64,000 nucleotides of DNA, taken from positions 1 through 64,000 of the forward strand of contig LUCM01001632.1 in NCBI GenBank assembly GCA_008360955.1, written 5' to 3'. The stretch comes from Fasciolopsis buskii (Eukaryota > Platyhelminthes > Trematoda > Plagiorchiida > Fasciolidae). A program made the position numbers and the translations under genes. The notes beneath the pieces are model-generated. The model saw nothing but the letters and a program-made list of their open reading frames with translations, did not search any database and was not told the DNA's origin. Shown in pieces: positions 1 to 11,947 of this stretch (the first letter of the stretch is position 1; every line of letters starts with the position of its first letter).

Positions 1-47
1 AGCGGTCAGTGAGGCTTGCCTTGCTGTTTAACGTTGATCGATGATGA
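1..47 (+). repeat. Short dispersed repeat, copy 1
   Basis: The core GAGGCTTGCCTTGCTGTTTA is shared with 6184-6225 in the same orientation and, with mismatches and one indel, with 960-1005 in reverse orientation. A GATGATG-rich stretch follows. The family is unknown; it may be the end of an older interspersed element. Confidence 0.5.
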
Positions 48-959
48 TGGTGATGATGAGCTTTGTTTTGGTTGTCTGCATCTCGATGACGTCTCCGGTG
101 ATTGGTCGCTGATCTGGGCTTTTGGCAATCAAGGGCTTTAGGCGGGATGGCAAAGTTATTCCGTGCGCGCTAAGAACCTATTGAGCTTTTCATGCATCTT
201 CTTTTGCATAATCTCGTCTTGTCGGTGAAACATAAGGAGCAACGGCCTTATTTGGTGCACCTCATCCGCGAACTTCACAATGGGACCCTTGTAATCTTGA
301 GGTAAGCCCTCGCTAGTCGAGATTTTATTGCGGCCGCCTGTCCGTTGTCACTTACTCAGTGAGACTAGACCGATCTTTTTCATAGGCACTGAACATTATG
401 GTGGCCGTTCCCTTATCCCGGACGCCGGACTTCCCCGGCGGGATACAGCTTTGCTTTGAATACCGACTGCATCAACACCGAACCATATTTCCTTGACCGA
501 GATAGGAAAAAAATATGATTTACTGCATTTTTACTAAAGTCTTCTGCCTGAGGTTTCCTTTGTTATATATTCAACCAGAGGAACTTTTTTCTCATCGTGC
601 ATACTTAGCATCTTTTCGTTCCTTATTCACCGTCTGCCTACGGAACTGCGTTTTTATTCATTCCCTGCTGGTCGTTTTTTCCGCTGTTTATGCGTTTGAC
701 ATTTCGTTTGTACCATCGACTATGCAGCCTAACATAGATATATAGCCCTTTTTGGTTTATGTTCGCTTCGGTTTCCTTTTTCATACTCTTTCTTTTTGCC
801 ACATTCCGACACATGTTATCCTTTATGATGTTTGGACGGGTCGAATCTGGTTGTCTCGCTATCCTGAAATAAACTTGGTAAATAGTGAGGCATAAAGCTC
901 AGCACATACACATACACCGGATTCCTGCTTATCCTTCCCGTCACTTCTCAGAGGCGTAG

Positions 960-1005
960 GCGTCATCATCGAGCGACGGTAAACAGCAATGGCAGCCCCA
1001 TTAAT
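960..1005 (-). repeat. Short dispersed repeat, inverted copy
   Basis: The stretch starting TCATCATCGAGCGACGGTAA is the reverse complement of the repeat at the window start, with several substitutions and one inserted base. Together with 1-47 it forms an inverted pair about 0.9 kb apart. Confidence 0.4.
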
Positions 1006-2019
1006 CGCTCCCTTTCTGATCACGTTGTATTAGATAGAATCACTATGGAACAGACAGGAACTGGCCCTACGGGGCGGCAAAGGAAAGGAATCCCGTAGTA
1101 GTCAGGGCACAAACAACGGCCCACTTACGCATTTAAAAACTGTTCTTTTTGTAGTGCTCGTGATTTTCAAGAAGCAAATGTTTTCGCCCGGTGGTAGGTA
1201 ACCTGATCCTTCATGTTGTCACATAGAAATGAATAAGGCCAGGTGATCGGGCTATCCCGGTGATATACAACGATTGAACAAGCATGCAGGTGATCGATTA
1301 CTTTCTTGGCTTCTAAATTTCATTTCTTCGTGTATCAATTAAATTTTTATTCGTTGTCAAGGGTTTGTATCTCCCTTCACCGATCTCGGTCAGTCCTTTA
1401 TTTGATCACGGGTCTCGGTTTGTTCCGGTTGTATCCATTCGATGCATTTATTGTCTGATTGGGTTTACGAATCGTAGTTGAATGAAAGTAAAGCCACAAT
1501 CGTACGGGAAGAGAGGTGGGCAGTATTCGACCTGCTTCAAATGATTCTTGGAGAACTTCCATATCCCATAAGATTTTTGTCACTTATGTGAGCCGCAACT
1601 GTATTCGCGTGGCCTCCCTCTAGTTTTTGGTAAAATCTTTGGATTTTTATCATCTAGTTGTACGACCACAAGGTTGGCGTCTGAATAGAGGTAAAATTCA
1701 TCATAGCGCAAAAGCTGAATTAGCGCTCGAGATGTTGGTCGTATTGTTCCTACAGACGGTTTCTTTGTCCCTTTTTAGGATATACCATTATGCACTAGAT
1801 GAGCTGTCCATCACAGGTCACTAGTTTTATCTTGACTGTTCGCGCTTAAGATGAAGCGGTGCTGATGCCTGTTTTTACCCTATACACGTTCGTCCGGCCA
1901 ATGTTTTCTTAAACATCTTATTAACTATACAACATATTTAGCCGACAGTTTTTGCTTGTCGATTCGCGATCACTGAAACAACTTCCTGTCTCGATTATTC
2001 TCCCCTTCTGTTATCACAG

Positions 2020-2691
2020 TGATGTCTGTTTGGAGCTTCCATTCATTCTAACCCATCCGAATCCAGAGCAAAATCGGCTGGATGGGCGTGAACCTGACGC
2101 TGACGACGTGTTCTCCATGAACATGCCAGCCGAGCAGCGAGTAGTTAAAACAATTCCCGATTTATCAACTCCTCTCTGTCCACCAGTAAAGCCTACCCAG
2201 ACACAACAGCCACCTCTGCCAGTGAATAGTCTGCCATCCATTCCGCGTCCACGCTCCAGTTCACCAACCAGTCGCCTACACGAATTACCCTCTCAGTTCA
2301 CTCACGTTCCAATGAATGGAAATGTGATGAATGGCGATCATCGAAATCCGACCGATGGAACAACAGCACCACCACAATCGCATTCTGTCGGACATCGACA
2401 CATGAACAGAGCGGTGACAGTTCCGGGTCGCGCGCACACAATATCCGGTGCCGGTCCCATCTGTGTATCAAATCGGTTCCCCCTAGGAACACAGAACCGC
2501 GAGGCAATGGATATTGGTGGTAACGTGAACGTCAATACTGGCAATAACGGTGATGTTCACACTGGCAGCCATTACCGAATTCACCACAGTAACCGAGGGG
2601 CGAGTATACTTCAAACGAATCGAAGTTCCACATTGTTCTCCTCTGTCGGTCATGCAGTCACACTTCCTCTATGTGGCGCGCAATCATCGAT
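2020..2691 (+). CDS. Beta-arrestin, penultimate exon (end of C-domain plus start of expanded tail)
   Basis: The exon opens with SDVCLELPFILTHPNP, which matches the last beta strand of the arrestin C-domain (SDVAVELPFTLMHPKP in vertebrate beta-arrestins). Arrestins bind phosphorylated GPCRs, uncouple G proteins and recruit endocytic adaptors. The acceptor is the pyrimidine-rich tract ending in AG at 2018-2019; the codon before Asp is split (phase 2). The exon ends at a strong GTGAGC donor at 2692, again in phase 2, matching the acceptor at 6533. After the arrestin core it runs about 200 residues of low-complexity, probably disordered sequence: first Pro/Thr/Gln/Ser-rich, then Asn/Gly/His-rich. 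Vertebrate beta-arrestins have only about 60 residues after this point. The open frame continues 5' to 1952 only by chance, because those residues do not resemble arrestin. The family call is firm; the ortholog is not resolved. Confidence 0.85.
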
Positions 2692-2923
2692 GTGAGCGAT
2701 TTAACAATGCGTAGCTTAATTCAATTATTTGTTTTCATTCTACACAAATATGGCGTTATACTGCTGTTGGCCAATTTTCTTGATACATGCTGGAATCATA
2801 ATTATAGTGAAAAGGAGATGTCACATGAACTCCAATATCCAATGTGGCTGGTACCTAGAAGGGCAACGGAGAACCGGGAGAGCATGGAATCACACAAAGT
2901 GTCACTAACTCGGATGTTTCATT

Positions 2924-2985
2924 ATTAATATTATTATTATTTATTGTTATTATTATTAATAATACTATTATTGCTATTATTATTC
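2924..2985. repeat. TTA-rich simple repeat
   Basis: Imperfect runs of ATT and TTA trinucleotides with a few interruptions lie inside the arrestin intron. They create artefactual Ile/Leu/Asn-rich open frames on both strands. Confidence 0.85.
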
Positions 2986-5900
2986 CACCAGTCAAGTGTT
3001 GTAGCCGCGTCTGAGTTTTCGTCCGTCGGTTGTATGGCATCTTTTGTTGACATTGTCGATCTAAAAATGAACGCACGTTTTTTCCCTGGACCAGTTTTTC
3101 CCGATTGTTTTTGCCAACAGTTAAAGTTGATTAAGCGGAGATTACCGTTTGTCATTTCGATCAGTTAGGTTTTCGAGGGTTCGGAGGTTTTGCGAATTCC
3201 ATTTCCAGCTGAGTCGCACCACATTCTCTCACTACATCTTCAACACATCTGATGACTTACTACCTGAAACCAAGCGAAGCACGTTGCTCTTGCTCTCCAG
3301 CTAAGACCACGTTTTAAAAATTTGTGGAAACGTCTAGTAGCCCGCTCTGTATGATCGACATTCAACGGTTTTTCGCCCTTGACTGTTTTCGCATTACATA
3401 CAATTTTTTCTGAGGGTCAGTGTCTTTATCTGGATGGTCTATACGCTAGCCTTGTTCACGTAATAAAGACCAGTCCACTTGCGCGGATTAAAAAATTATT
3501 CAATCAACGATGAATCATGGTTCATTTTCCGAGGAATCCTGCGATGGTTGTGAGCCCACTTATTCGTTTTCTCCTATCTAATTTCTCGGTTTACATAACC
3601 ATTTCATTTCTCAGTAACCCTTCCCATTTGAATTACTAGTTCGTTTGGAACTTGAAGCGATTAGTGCAATTGTTCTATCCTGTTTCCATACTGCGTTTTA
3701 CTTTTTTAATTGCCCCTTGTTTTCCTGACGATCTGGCGATTACAAAAAGAAACGGTTTACTTCCGGTTCATGTACTTTTTTTATCCAACCAGTTTGTTTG
3801 ATTAACCTACATTGGGCAAGGAAAGAGTAGTTCGATTGGGCATGTTATCTATGTTTCATCTGTCCTTCTCCGTTGACTGTCAGACTTGTTTGAATTTGAC
3901 GTGGAATGTGAGGTCGTGAACAAGTCCGTAAGTTGTTGGATTCTAAGTAGTTCGCTGATATTGTGTTACTCTCGCCACTCCTACTGTTTCTTTCGCATTC
4001 GCTTACTACCCAGCCCGCATACAGCCTACATAAACTTAGATTTTTTATAGAGTGGATGACATTATAGGTGCGTCGATGTGATAAAACATATTTGCTTAGC
4101 ACCACTTATGCAGTTGGTTTATCATCTTTGTAGAAGACAGTTGCTACAGCAGATCGTTCGGTGCTTCGGTGTTTTTTCACTCTTCCCACAGTGTTTGGTT
4201 GGATTGTGAATCGGTTTTGTAAAAATCATATTGTGATACTTTGGAACAGTTTTTCTAGTGCTTGTCAGCTGAATACATTCTTCTTCGTAAGCTATACATT
4301 GTGGCATTTGGTAACCATTAGGAAAACCAGAACTAGTACGTCTGTAGCAGCTGACGAGATGATGAATGTGCAATGGGCAGTCGTTTAGAAAAGTTGCTTT
4401 TCTTCGTTAAAGCACCTTTGAATTTAAGATTCGTCGGTGCATTCATGGGAGAGTGCGAAATGAGGTTCAGAGTGGCGTTTTTTCAATTTCTTCGGTTTTC
4501 CGTAATCCCATATTGAAGCAACGGAAAAGACGAACTGTAAGAGATTAATATATTTGCAACAGAAAGCAGTAGTACTTACACTGGTATCGGAGTAGGAACG
4601 CTAAATTAATCCTAATGGGTTGGCCGTAGCGTCAGTTCGGATCCGAAACAATGAGTGTCTATGGTCCATATGATGAATAACTTCTTCTCTGTCACATCAG
4701 TGTGATGATGTGGTAATTGGGTGCCATTCAGTATGACTCAGTAAATCTTCGCCCTTGATTTCGCTCTGTTCGATGATTTAGGGTCAGATGTATATAGTAC
4801 TGTGAAGTTGAACTTACAGTGATTCGCTGCATAGCGATCCGTGTTCCGAGTTCCATTCTGTCAGCAGAGGCTGTCGCCGTTGTTTTACTATCGGTGGGCC
4901 GAACTGGTTACTCGATTTGTCGATACGAAACATTACCAGTGACAGTTTAACTAGTGCGATTGCAGCTGTTTGAAAGGAGCTACGAGATGAGGTGGCAGAC
5001 AAATAGTCTATGAGTATTTATTTTGTTAGTCTGTGTTTTAATGCGCGCTTCAGTTTGTTTGCCAATGTTCATCTGACGGTGCTTGTGCCCGTGTACATCA
5101 GTCAGCTGTCTGATCAACTAAGTTTATGATATAGCTATCGAATACGAATTTTTTGATAATCGTACCGATTCCTCGCGCTTGACCTTTTTTTATTGACAAA
5201 CACTTCGTTGTCGCTTAAGGTGACAGATCTCAGTTGTCGGGGTGTTTTGAAAACCATCAGCCTAGGTTACAACCAGAGCAACCTTTTAGAACTGTTGACG
5301 GACGATTTTCGATGCATCATTTTGCCGATAAATATACGGTGGAAAGAAATGTTGCTCGATGTAAGACACTACTTATCTAGTAGAGGCGCTGTTTGACATC
5401 AGAATGGAGGTTAGCTTATGGAACTTATATAAACCATGGAAACTGTTTTTTTAAATGAACAATTCGAATCAAAACTAACTTCAGGGCTCGCGCTTACCAC
5501 TTTTAGATTTGTCGGGTCCATTTTTCGCTGTGCCTTTCGTTTTCAAACTAGATCGATATGCATTAGTCAAAAATTTTCCAACTGTTTGGCTGGTCCTTGT
5601 TATCTGGGATTTTGACCAGCATTTCGATATATCCAACAGCAGATTCTTCGAGGGTTGTCCAATAGGAACAGGCATCTATGGCATCCTAAATTTGTAGGTT
5701 CGAATCAAAGATCGGCCGATCACTTTGATGTTTGATCACTATTCGCCGTTGCCCATGTCTTTATCATACCTGGCAAAACAGAAGTTCATATGAGCCGGTA
5801 TCACTGCAAGTTTGAAAGCCACGGTTGCCGTTATCGTTTATGTAATGCGCCCTAGCGACTACGGTACATGTTCCTCCACTTCATGTCATATTGAAGGCAT

Positions 5901-6183
5901 AGGTCTAATGGCCACAAGTATTTTAGTTTATTTAGCTACTCTAGGTTTTACAACTGTTAACCATACACTAATGATTTTCGAGTTCTATTCTTTGCCTCAC
6001 AGAACCGTGGACAGTGGCGATCGTGTTGTCATTTTCTGTCGAATCCGAATTATTGAAAGAGTGCGTTTGTACAGTTAGAGTATGTTCTGTGTGTTGGCTG
6101 CAGCAGCGTCTGTGTGGGTCCAATCCGTGTTCCCCTTGGATATTTACTCTTTATAGAAGCTTGTTACTCTGGGGAAAAGACCG

Positions 6184-6225
6184 CAGTCAGTGAGGCTTGC
6201 CTTGCTGTTTAACGCTGAACGATGG
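6184..6225 (+). repeat. Short dispersed repeat, copy 3
   Basis: It is nearly identical over about 30 bases to the repeat at position 1 (GTCAGTGAGGCTTGCCTTGC and following bases). It lies near the 3' end of the arrestin intron. Confidence 0.5.
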
Positions 6226-6532
6226 TGATCGTAGCACCGGATAATGATGTAGTAAATTATCTTTAGACGATTTCACAGTTTTTTGCGCGCTGAACTTGGC
6301 GTTCAACTAGGAGACGTTTTATCACCAGCCGAAATTACACCATCCGTGCTCAGGCCTGCGAAACCGGTCGTGTGCTTCCGGAGAAATTTCGTTCACTTGA
6401 CTAGATATTACTTACGATTTATATATATAAAGATTTACAAATGCATCCAACTCAATTTCATTTTGAAATCTCGTGATTTGCCTGTGAGCTAACCCACCCA
6501 GTCTTACCTTGATCGATCTGCGGTTATTTTAG

Positions 6533-6887
6533 AAGCAGCACTCAGTGGATTCCTTCAAACGATCCGTTTTCGTTGGTGATGAACTCTGCCGAATGTGGAG
6601 AACTGACATCTGTAGATGGACTGGATTCCAAGACCAGTGGTTCACTCACTCACGGACCAGCCCCTCGACCTCCTACTCGGCACCGATTCCAATCTGCAGT
6701 CACATCTGCAGGAGTTGGCAATACCTCTGGTAGTTCGATGTACGGCAGCTTCAAATCTGAACGTCATCCTTCTCTGGTGGGAACACAGTCTACGGCTAGT
6801 GAAGATGACCTAATGTTTGAGGATTTCGCTCGACTTCGATTGCAGTCGGTCACCGGGTCCAGAAAGACACAGCCCAGTGTGTTTTGA
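6533..6887 (+). CDS. Beta-arrestin, terminal exon with AP2-binding motif
   Basis: The acceptor TTATTTTAG is followed by one base that completes the split codon from the exon ending at 2691 (AT plus A, Ile), so the frames join without a stop. The exon codes for 117 residues and ends at TGA 6885-6887. Near its end is EDDLMFEDFARLRLQ at about 6801-6845. This is the arrestin C-terminal motif FxxFxxxR (here FEDFARLR), which binds the beta appendage of AP2; human beta-arrestin has DDIVFEDFARQRL. The motif identifies the gene even though the rest of the exon is unconserved Ser/Thr/Pro/Gly-rich tail. No canonical clathrin box of the LIELD type is visible in either tail exon. The closest string, LTSVD, lacks the second hydrophobic residue. 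Confidence 0.88.
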
Positions 6888-9284
6888 TACTGTTTCCATT
6901 TCCTATCCAGACCGATGTTGCAATTTTACTTTATATTTTTTTCATGTTCACATTTGCACACACAGGTAACTGTCACGGTTGCGATTCCATGAAATCGTGT
7001 GTGTATACCGAATCTACCTCCTTTGTCTTTCCCTGTTTTACCGAGCCTCTCGTGTGCTATTTGTTGAATCCAAAATGCTTATGCATCTTAAACATGTATT
7101 GTCACACAAGTTTCCTCCGTACGGTTCCATTTTACCCTATTCCTTTGGAGAGTTTTATTTTTCCTCATTCTGTTTGATGTGTACAAAATTGCTTCTCAAT
7201 CTTTTGCTTCACACGTCCTACTCCGATAGCGTGTTTTAGTTATCTTCTTAAACGATCTCTTCCAAGGTCTGTTAATTTGAACCACTTAGATTAGTTTAGG
7301 AACATGCAATTCTTTCTTACTGTATAATTCCTCTTTAGCAGATCATCTTGAACAATTTCTATTTTTTTCGTAGCAGTTGCAATTTGGAAATGATCATTGT
7401 TTATATGCCTGAAAGTCAACTAACTCAATAGCATTCGGGCACCACGAATTGAGATTACGAAGTAGCAAACACAGAAGTTATGTTCTTTTGGTTCAGTTCG
7501 TTTGTCAGTAATAACATCAAAACCAATCGGACTGAAGCTCGGTTTCGTATGCAGATGACTCACTAGTGTTCCCCTGGTAACTGCCGTTCTCCGCGGCTAA
7601 CTTAATGCGGATTTTGACGCGTTCGTCTTAAGCGTCAATAATCTCCACGTGACTGAAGTACTACGCATTTGATTGTCGCCTCTAACTTTGATCTCACTCC
7701 CATTGTCTCCCGTCCCTTTTTCCGTGACTTCTTTTTGGCGGAGATGAAAAAACAGCATTTCACCAGTGTTTCGTTCGATTAGACTTCGTTTTATGCCTAC
7801 TCGCTCTTTATTATTGCGTTTCAGGACGTATATATATGATTACGTATTCTTGTATGCCATCATGTATCTATCCCTCCCTCACTTCGTTCATTTCATCGCG
7901 TGCTCAGAGTTTGGCGATCCATGCGATGACTAAACCTTTACGAACTGAATAAGTGGAACAGGCTACCTGAAGCGAAACTTAATTCTGTTTGTTATGCACT
8001 CATGTTGTTAGATTGTACTCAAAACTTAGTTTTGCCACTGCCCATTTCCCCCAGTGCTTGCTTTGTTTTTCTATCGTCAAATCGGTTTTCATTTTTATTA
8101 GAGCACAGGAATGAAGATATGGTCACATACGTGCGCACACACTAAATGATTCGCTCAGGAATCGCCTATTTTCGTCTTATAATCATGGTATATAGATTTG
8201 TGCACCTTTCCCTCGTAATCATTGACTGATATTATCCCTGAACCTTCCTCCACACTTAGTTCTTCAATCTCGTTGACTTCGGCTACGCGTTGTCTTATTC
8301 TCTTTGTTCTTTGTTTTGTATCTGTTCTCCGATCGAGCTTTGCATCTCCGTGCGTTTAAATACCACCACTTGCGGAATGGACCATACATTCATGCAATCT
8401 CGCTAGCTTCCGTTTTTGGCAAACCTTGGAATATTTTTATACCCCTTGACCTCCTGGTATGAAAGTAATGGTAATAACGAAATTGATAAGAAATCATTCA
8501 TTTGTTCAACTATGACAAATACACCGGTTTACTTTTGATCGGGTTCTGTTATGAACGGATTTCGATACATCATGAACTTCCCCATGGTTATATTGAGTCT
8601 CATTGCTTATTTAATTAAATGCATCACAGTTCTGAATCGCTTCTAGGGAAAAGAAATGTACATCTTTCAGTAGTCCTCAATGTCGATGGGTTGATAATCC
8701 TCTTGAGTTGTTTGAAGAGGAATCACGAGTATGATTAAATGTCGCGGCTACAAAATCTGGTCACTTCAGTGGACAGCAGTGTGCAGTTTTGCTTTTTTGG
8801 CCATTAGCCACGCATACTAGTGACTGGACACTTACCGTTCCAGATTAAGCATCCAAATGTACTGTGAATCCAGTACTGTTCCCGGGCAGGTGGCAATACA
8901 CACGATTTCGCATTCTTTCAGTAAGAAATGCATAACGCAATCAGTGAGTGAGTCCTGTTTTCATCCCCGATCTGACACTGTGCACTGTTGTTAGTGCTAA
9001 CGGCGTGGCGAATCACGAAGCATTGTTCACCAGGTAGTAGAAGCGATACTAGTTTTACTGGTTCGGCATATACTTGCTACTGTGCAGTGTCAGGATGTTG
9101 AGAAAGTGCCCGAAAATGAGTGAATTCGACCCACTATTTATCTAAAGGCAAACAAGATACCATGCATGAAGCGTGAGTGTAGTGCGGGTGGCAAGCCCCA
9201 CAATCGCTCAAGGACACTACACGGAACAGATAAACGATAATCATGATCGTGAAGCTTGTAATGTCATAGAGCCTTATTAGGTCT
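6888..9284. other. Arrestin 3' UTR and intergenic DNA
   Basis: The T-rich sequence downstream of the arrestin stop has no splice-bounded reading frame that I can support. The first part must hold the 3' UTR. There is no AATAAA close to the stop, so I cannot place the transcript end. Confidence 0.4.
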
Positions 9285-9412
9285 CATTCGGTCGGGTATG
9301 GTAACCAGTCGGCGAGTTGCTGTCTAACACCGAAATGACCTGCGGACTTGGAATTCGAACTTCTGGACTTTTTGGTGACAGGCGCTCAGTCCACGTGATC
9401 GCTGTCCGTGTT
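9285..9412 (-). repeat. Diverged tRNA-derived SINE-like sequence
   Basis: On the minus strand, TGGACTGAGCGCCTGTC resembles a pol III A box and AAGTTCGAATTCC resembles a B box, about 40 bases apart. The layout resembles the clearer SINE copies at 13.2, 15.0, 25.4 and 31.2 kb, but the sequence is too diverged to be sure it belongs to the same family. Confidence 0.3.
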
Positions 9413-10016
9413 CTTCCTACATTCACATTTGCGTTCCAAACCTCCTGCCAGGGTCGTTCCGAATTCAGAGGCTAGAGCGAGTTGGTTCTACGTACTCTTC
9501 TTACGCCTTCGTTGCAACACCACCAGCACGCCAGGTTATCTTCCTCATTTTATTCCGCAATAATATCGTTAATTACCATTCCGTCTCTGCCGCGGTTTTA
9601 CTTACAATCCTTATCCATCTCCTGAACTTTGGTCTCAAGCTTAAATTGCTACATGATACTCTTTAGCCTTAACGAAATGCTTGAAAATAAAGCTCTCATG
9701 GGCATCACTCAACCATCCGCAAGGTCCCGATCCGACTGTGTGCGATTGCAAACACGTTTAGCGTGGATCCTTGATACCTTTGTCCGCTTGCTTTCAGCTA
9801 ACGAGGTTTAGGTTGCATAGAGTTTCCGTTAGAAACTCTGTTGGGGGAATGAGGGTGTATGCCTTCACGCAGTGCCCACACATTAAGGAGTCTGAAGCTT
9901 CGATGTGGCTGTTGTTAAGCCGAGTTTTGTTCTTCAGCTTGAATGAAAGAGGCTTCAGTAACCGGTAGTTCTTGATCTAAAACATTGAAATTTTGCTTTA
10001 AAAGGCTGAGGAATAG

Positions 10017-10229
10017 TACTCGGAAAAGGTAAATCAAGATGTGGAAAACTGTGGTGAGTTTACATGCAAGTCATATGATGCCAGCCAGCGTCGCTTCACG
10101 CCGGCCTGCTTAGACAAGCAACTAATGCGGACCATGACAACAAGCGGTCGTGAAATCCAAGCATTCCTTGAAGACGATTGTGATATTTCCAATCTTCTAC
10201 GTGATCCTATAAGCTCCAAATGCAACTAG
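10017..10229 (+). CDS. Candidate terminal exon, unknown protein
   Basis: An open frame starts after an AG at 10015-10016 and runs 70 codons to TAG at 10227-10229. The residues have balanced, coding-like composition, for example FTPACLDKQLMRTMTTSGRE and AFLEDDCDISNLLRDP. A canonical AATAAA lies at 10296-10301, about 70 bases past the stop, as expected for a last exon. The acceptor has only a modest pyrimidine tract. I do not recognise the family. The next candidate exon at 10445 has the same strand but lies beyond this stop, so it belongs to another gene or isoform, or one of the two calls is wrong. Confidence 0.35.
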   Translation, partial: YSEKVNQDVENCGEFTCKSYDASQRRFTPACLDKQLMRTMTTSGREIQAFLEDDCDISNLLRDPISSKCN

Positions 10230-10444
10230 AACTTGTTTTTTTCTGTAATGGTCTTTTTTGAGCCTCTTTTGGGTAGGTAGGAGCAAAACCAATTCAATAA
10301 ATAATGGTAGTTCGTATCCGTTCGGTATTGTGATTGACTAAACTTCGTATGCTGATTCCGAGTTCAAATATTACAAAAAACACCAGTAACCATTGAGTAG
10401 AGGTGCGCATTAAACCTTTGCGCAATTTCGTTTGATTTCCGCAG

Positions 10445-10640
10445 GTCTATTGCGGCAAGGGAAAATATTTTCACCGTCAAAGTTACCATCAAAGGCCAAA
10501 ATAAGCGGTTCACTTGAGTACTCACTGACGCTTGAAGTAGTTCAACAAACGTATCAGTTTGGACAAGACGACTTTCCGATAAGTATGGAACGAAACTCAG
10601 TCAGAATCTGTAGCTTATATTCTACGCTACAGGTGTTGAT
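10445..10640 (+). CDS. Candidate internal exon, unknown protein
   Basis: A strong acceptor (TTTCGTTTGATTTCCGCAG) is followed by an open frame of about 65 codons, including LLRQGKIFSPSKLPSKAKIS and YQFGQDDFPISMERNS. A possible donor, CTACAG followed by GTGTTG, lies at about 10630-10635. The acceptor phase is 1. The family is unknown; the polar/hydrophobic alternation would suit a beta-rich domain, but that is speculation. Confidence 0.3.
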
Positions 10641-10659
10641 TTCTTCATTCAAGTATTGG

Positions 10660-11947
10660 TAAATCATAGCAGTCCATTTGCCATATCTGTTTATGGATAG
10701 TTTAGAACACCTCAATTACTCCCGCGTGAGGGACAATAGGTTCATTGCGTTGTCAATCCGTTTAGTCACGTAATTTCATCAGAATATTTCTGTGCTCGAC
10801 TTGGCTTAGTAGTAAAAGCAGTCATGAGAAAGATTACTCGTGGCTGCTGAACGGTGAACTTTTACGTTCAACATCTCATAGGCCTTTCTCAATACACTTC
10901 TAAGCAAACTCGGTATTACTATACCATCATTGATTGGGTTCAATTTATTTTGGTTAAATAAAACAATAATTCCACAGAAAACGGTATGTATTGATGTTTT
11001 AGGGTTGCAATATAACTAAGCTCAAGGAGAGCGCTGCACTCATCTTCCGTGTAGACAAAATTGGTTTAATCACCGCTTAGCGGCACGTCGTACTTGTGAA
11101 GCGCTCGATATTACCAGATCAACATCGCATACGCGCTTTTTATGCGTAAATTTGCAGTCGTTTGTAACACGTTCGGGTGCACTTATTCCTTCGTCGACTT
11201 GTAACATAGACACATTTGGGTCGACTAAGGTTATGGTAGTACCGAAAACTACGGATGCCCTCCTTGCAAGCAACGGAAACTATGAACAACTTTTCATCAC
11301 GAGTCTTGCCTAGATCGACAGTGATAGAATTTATTTAACTTGATTGATGACCTTTGGAAGTGCCTTACCAATCAGAGGTTAATGCAATGCAGTGAAGAGC
11401 TCACTATTTGCACACACACGTATTCCTTAGTTTGGATTTCTGAGAGCTTGCAAGTTGAAAGTTCGTAAGTTGGGTATTGACGAAAAATACACCCGGTAAC
11501 GTCTGGCCATTTAAGTTCACTCCGAAGGATGTCTGGTCACATTAAGATAAGAATTTGTTCGACATAGAGGAAACGTAGGCGCGTTCGTGTCCACAACACG
11601 CGACCTAGAACACGACTAGCTTTTTTGTCGTTCGCCTGCTTCTTTGTCCGACTGTTTACATAGAGGTGTTTCTGTGTCTGTTCACTTCGTTTATTTATTT
11701 GTTTACCTTGTTTCTGGTTTCCAGGTGCAACGACCCCCGAAAGTCGGCTTGGAAATTGCTTTGTAGGTCATAATATGACTAGACAAACGGGGAGATAGGG
11801 TGAAAGTAACTTGTACATGAGGAGTGTTCGTTCGTTTTGTGGATGGTCCTGGAGATGTTATACGATTTGTAACAACAAAGGCGAAGGAGTGAACAGCGCA
11901 AAAAATAATCTAACTGATACAAAATAGTCAATCCGATATGCACTATT
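10660..11947. other. No gene recognised
   Basis: AT-rich sequence without a splice-bounded reading frame or recognisable repeat. The short open frame at 11070-11273 (-) has no supporting signals. Confidence 0.4.

Larger units (their letters stand above)
1..2019. other. Upstream intron of beta-arrestin gene (3' part), no exon recognised
   Basis: This stretch should be the 3' part of the intron before the arrestin exon at 2020. I looked for the preceding arrestin strands on the + strand and did not find them, so those exons probably lie before the window. It contains two copies of a short dispersed repeat (1-47 and, inverted, about 960-1005). A 63-codon open stretch on the minus strand (156-347) has no start and no recognisable family. 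The remaining short open frames have no coding character. Confidence 0.5.
2692..6532 (+). other. Arrestin intron, about 3.84 kb
   Basis: The intron starts with GTGAGC and ends with CGGTTATTTTAG, and both junctions are phase 2. It contains a TTA-rich simple repeat (about 2924-2985) and a copy of a short dispersed repeat (6184-6225). Several open frames of 60-90 codons occur on both strands, but none shows splice-bounded coding character or a recognisable family. Confidence 0.7.

Noticed and set aside
1952..2019. Extension of the arrestin exon to the start of the open frame
   Set aside because: Residues before the acceptor at 2019 do not resemble arrestin, and the start codon would be TTG. A good acceptor and phase agreement place the exon start at 2020.
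2014..2544. Minus-strand open frames inside the arrestin exon
   Set aside because: They are antisense shadows of the coding exon and show no independent signals.
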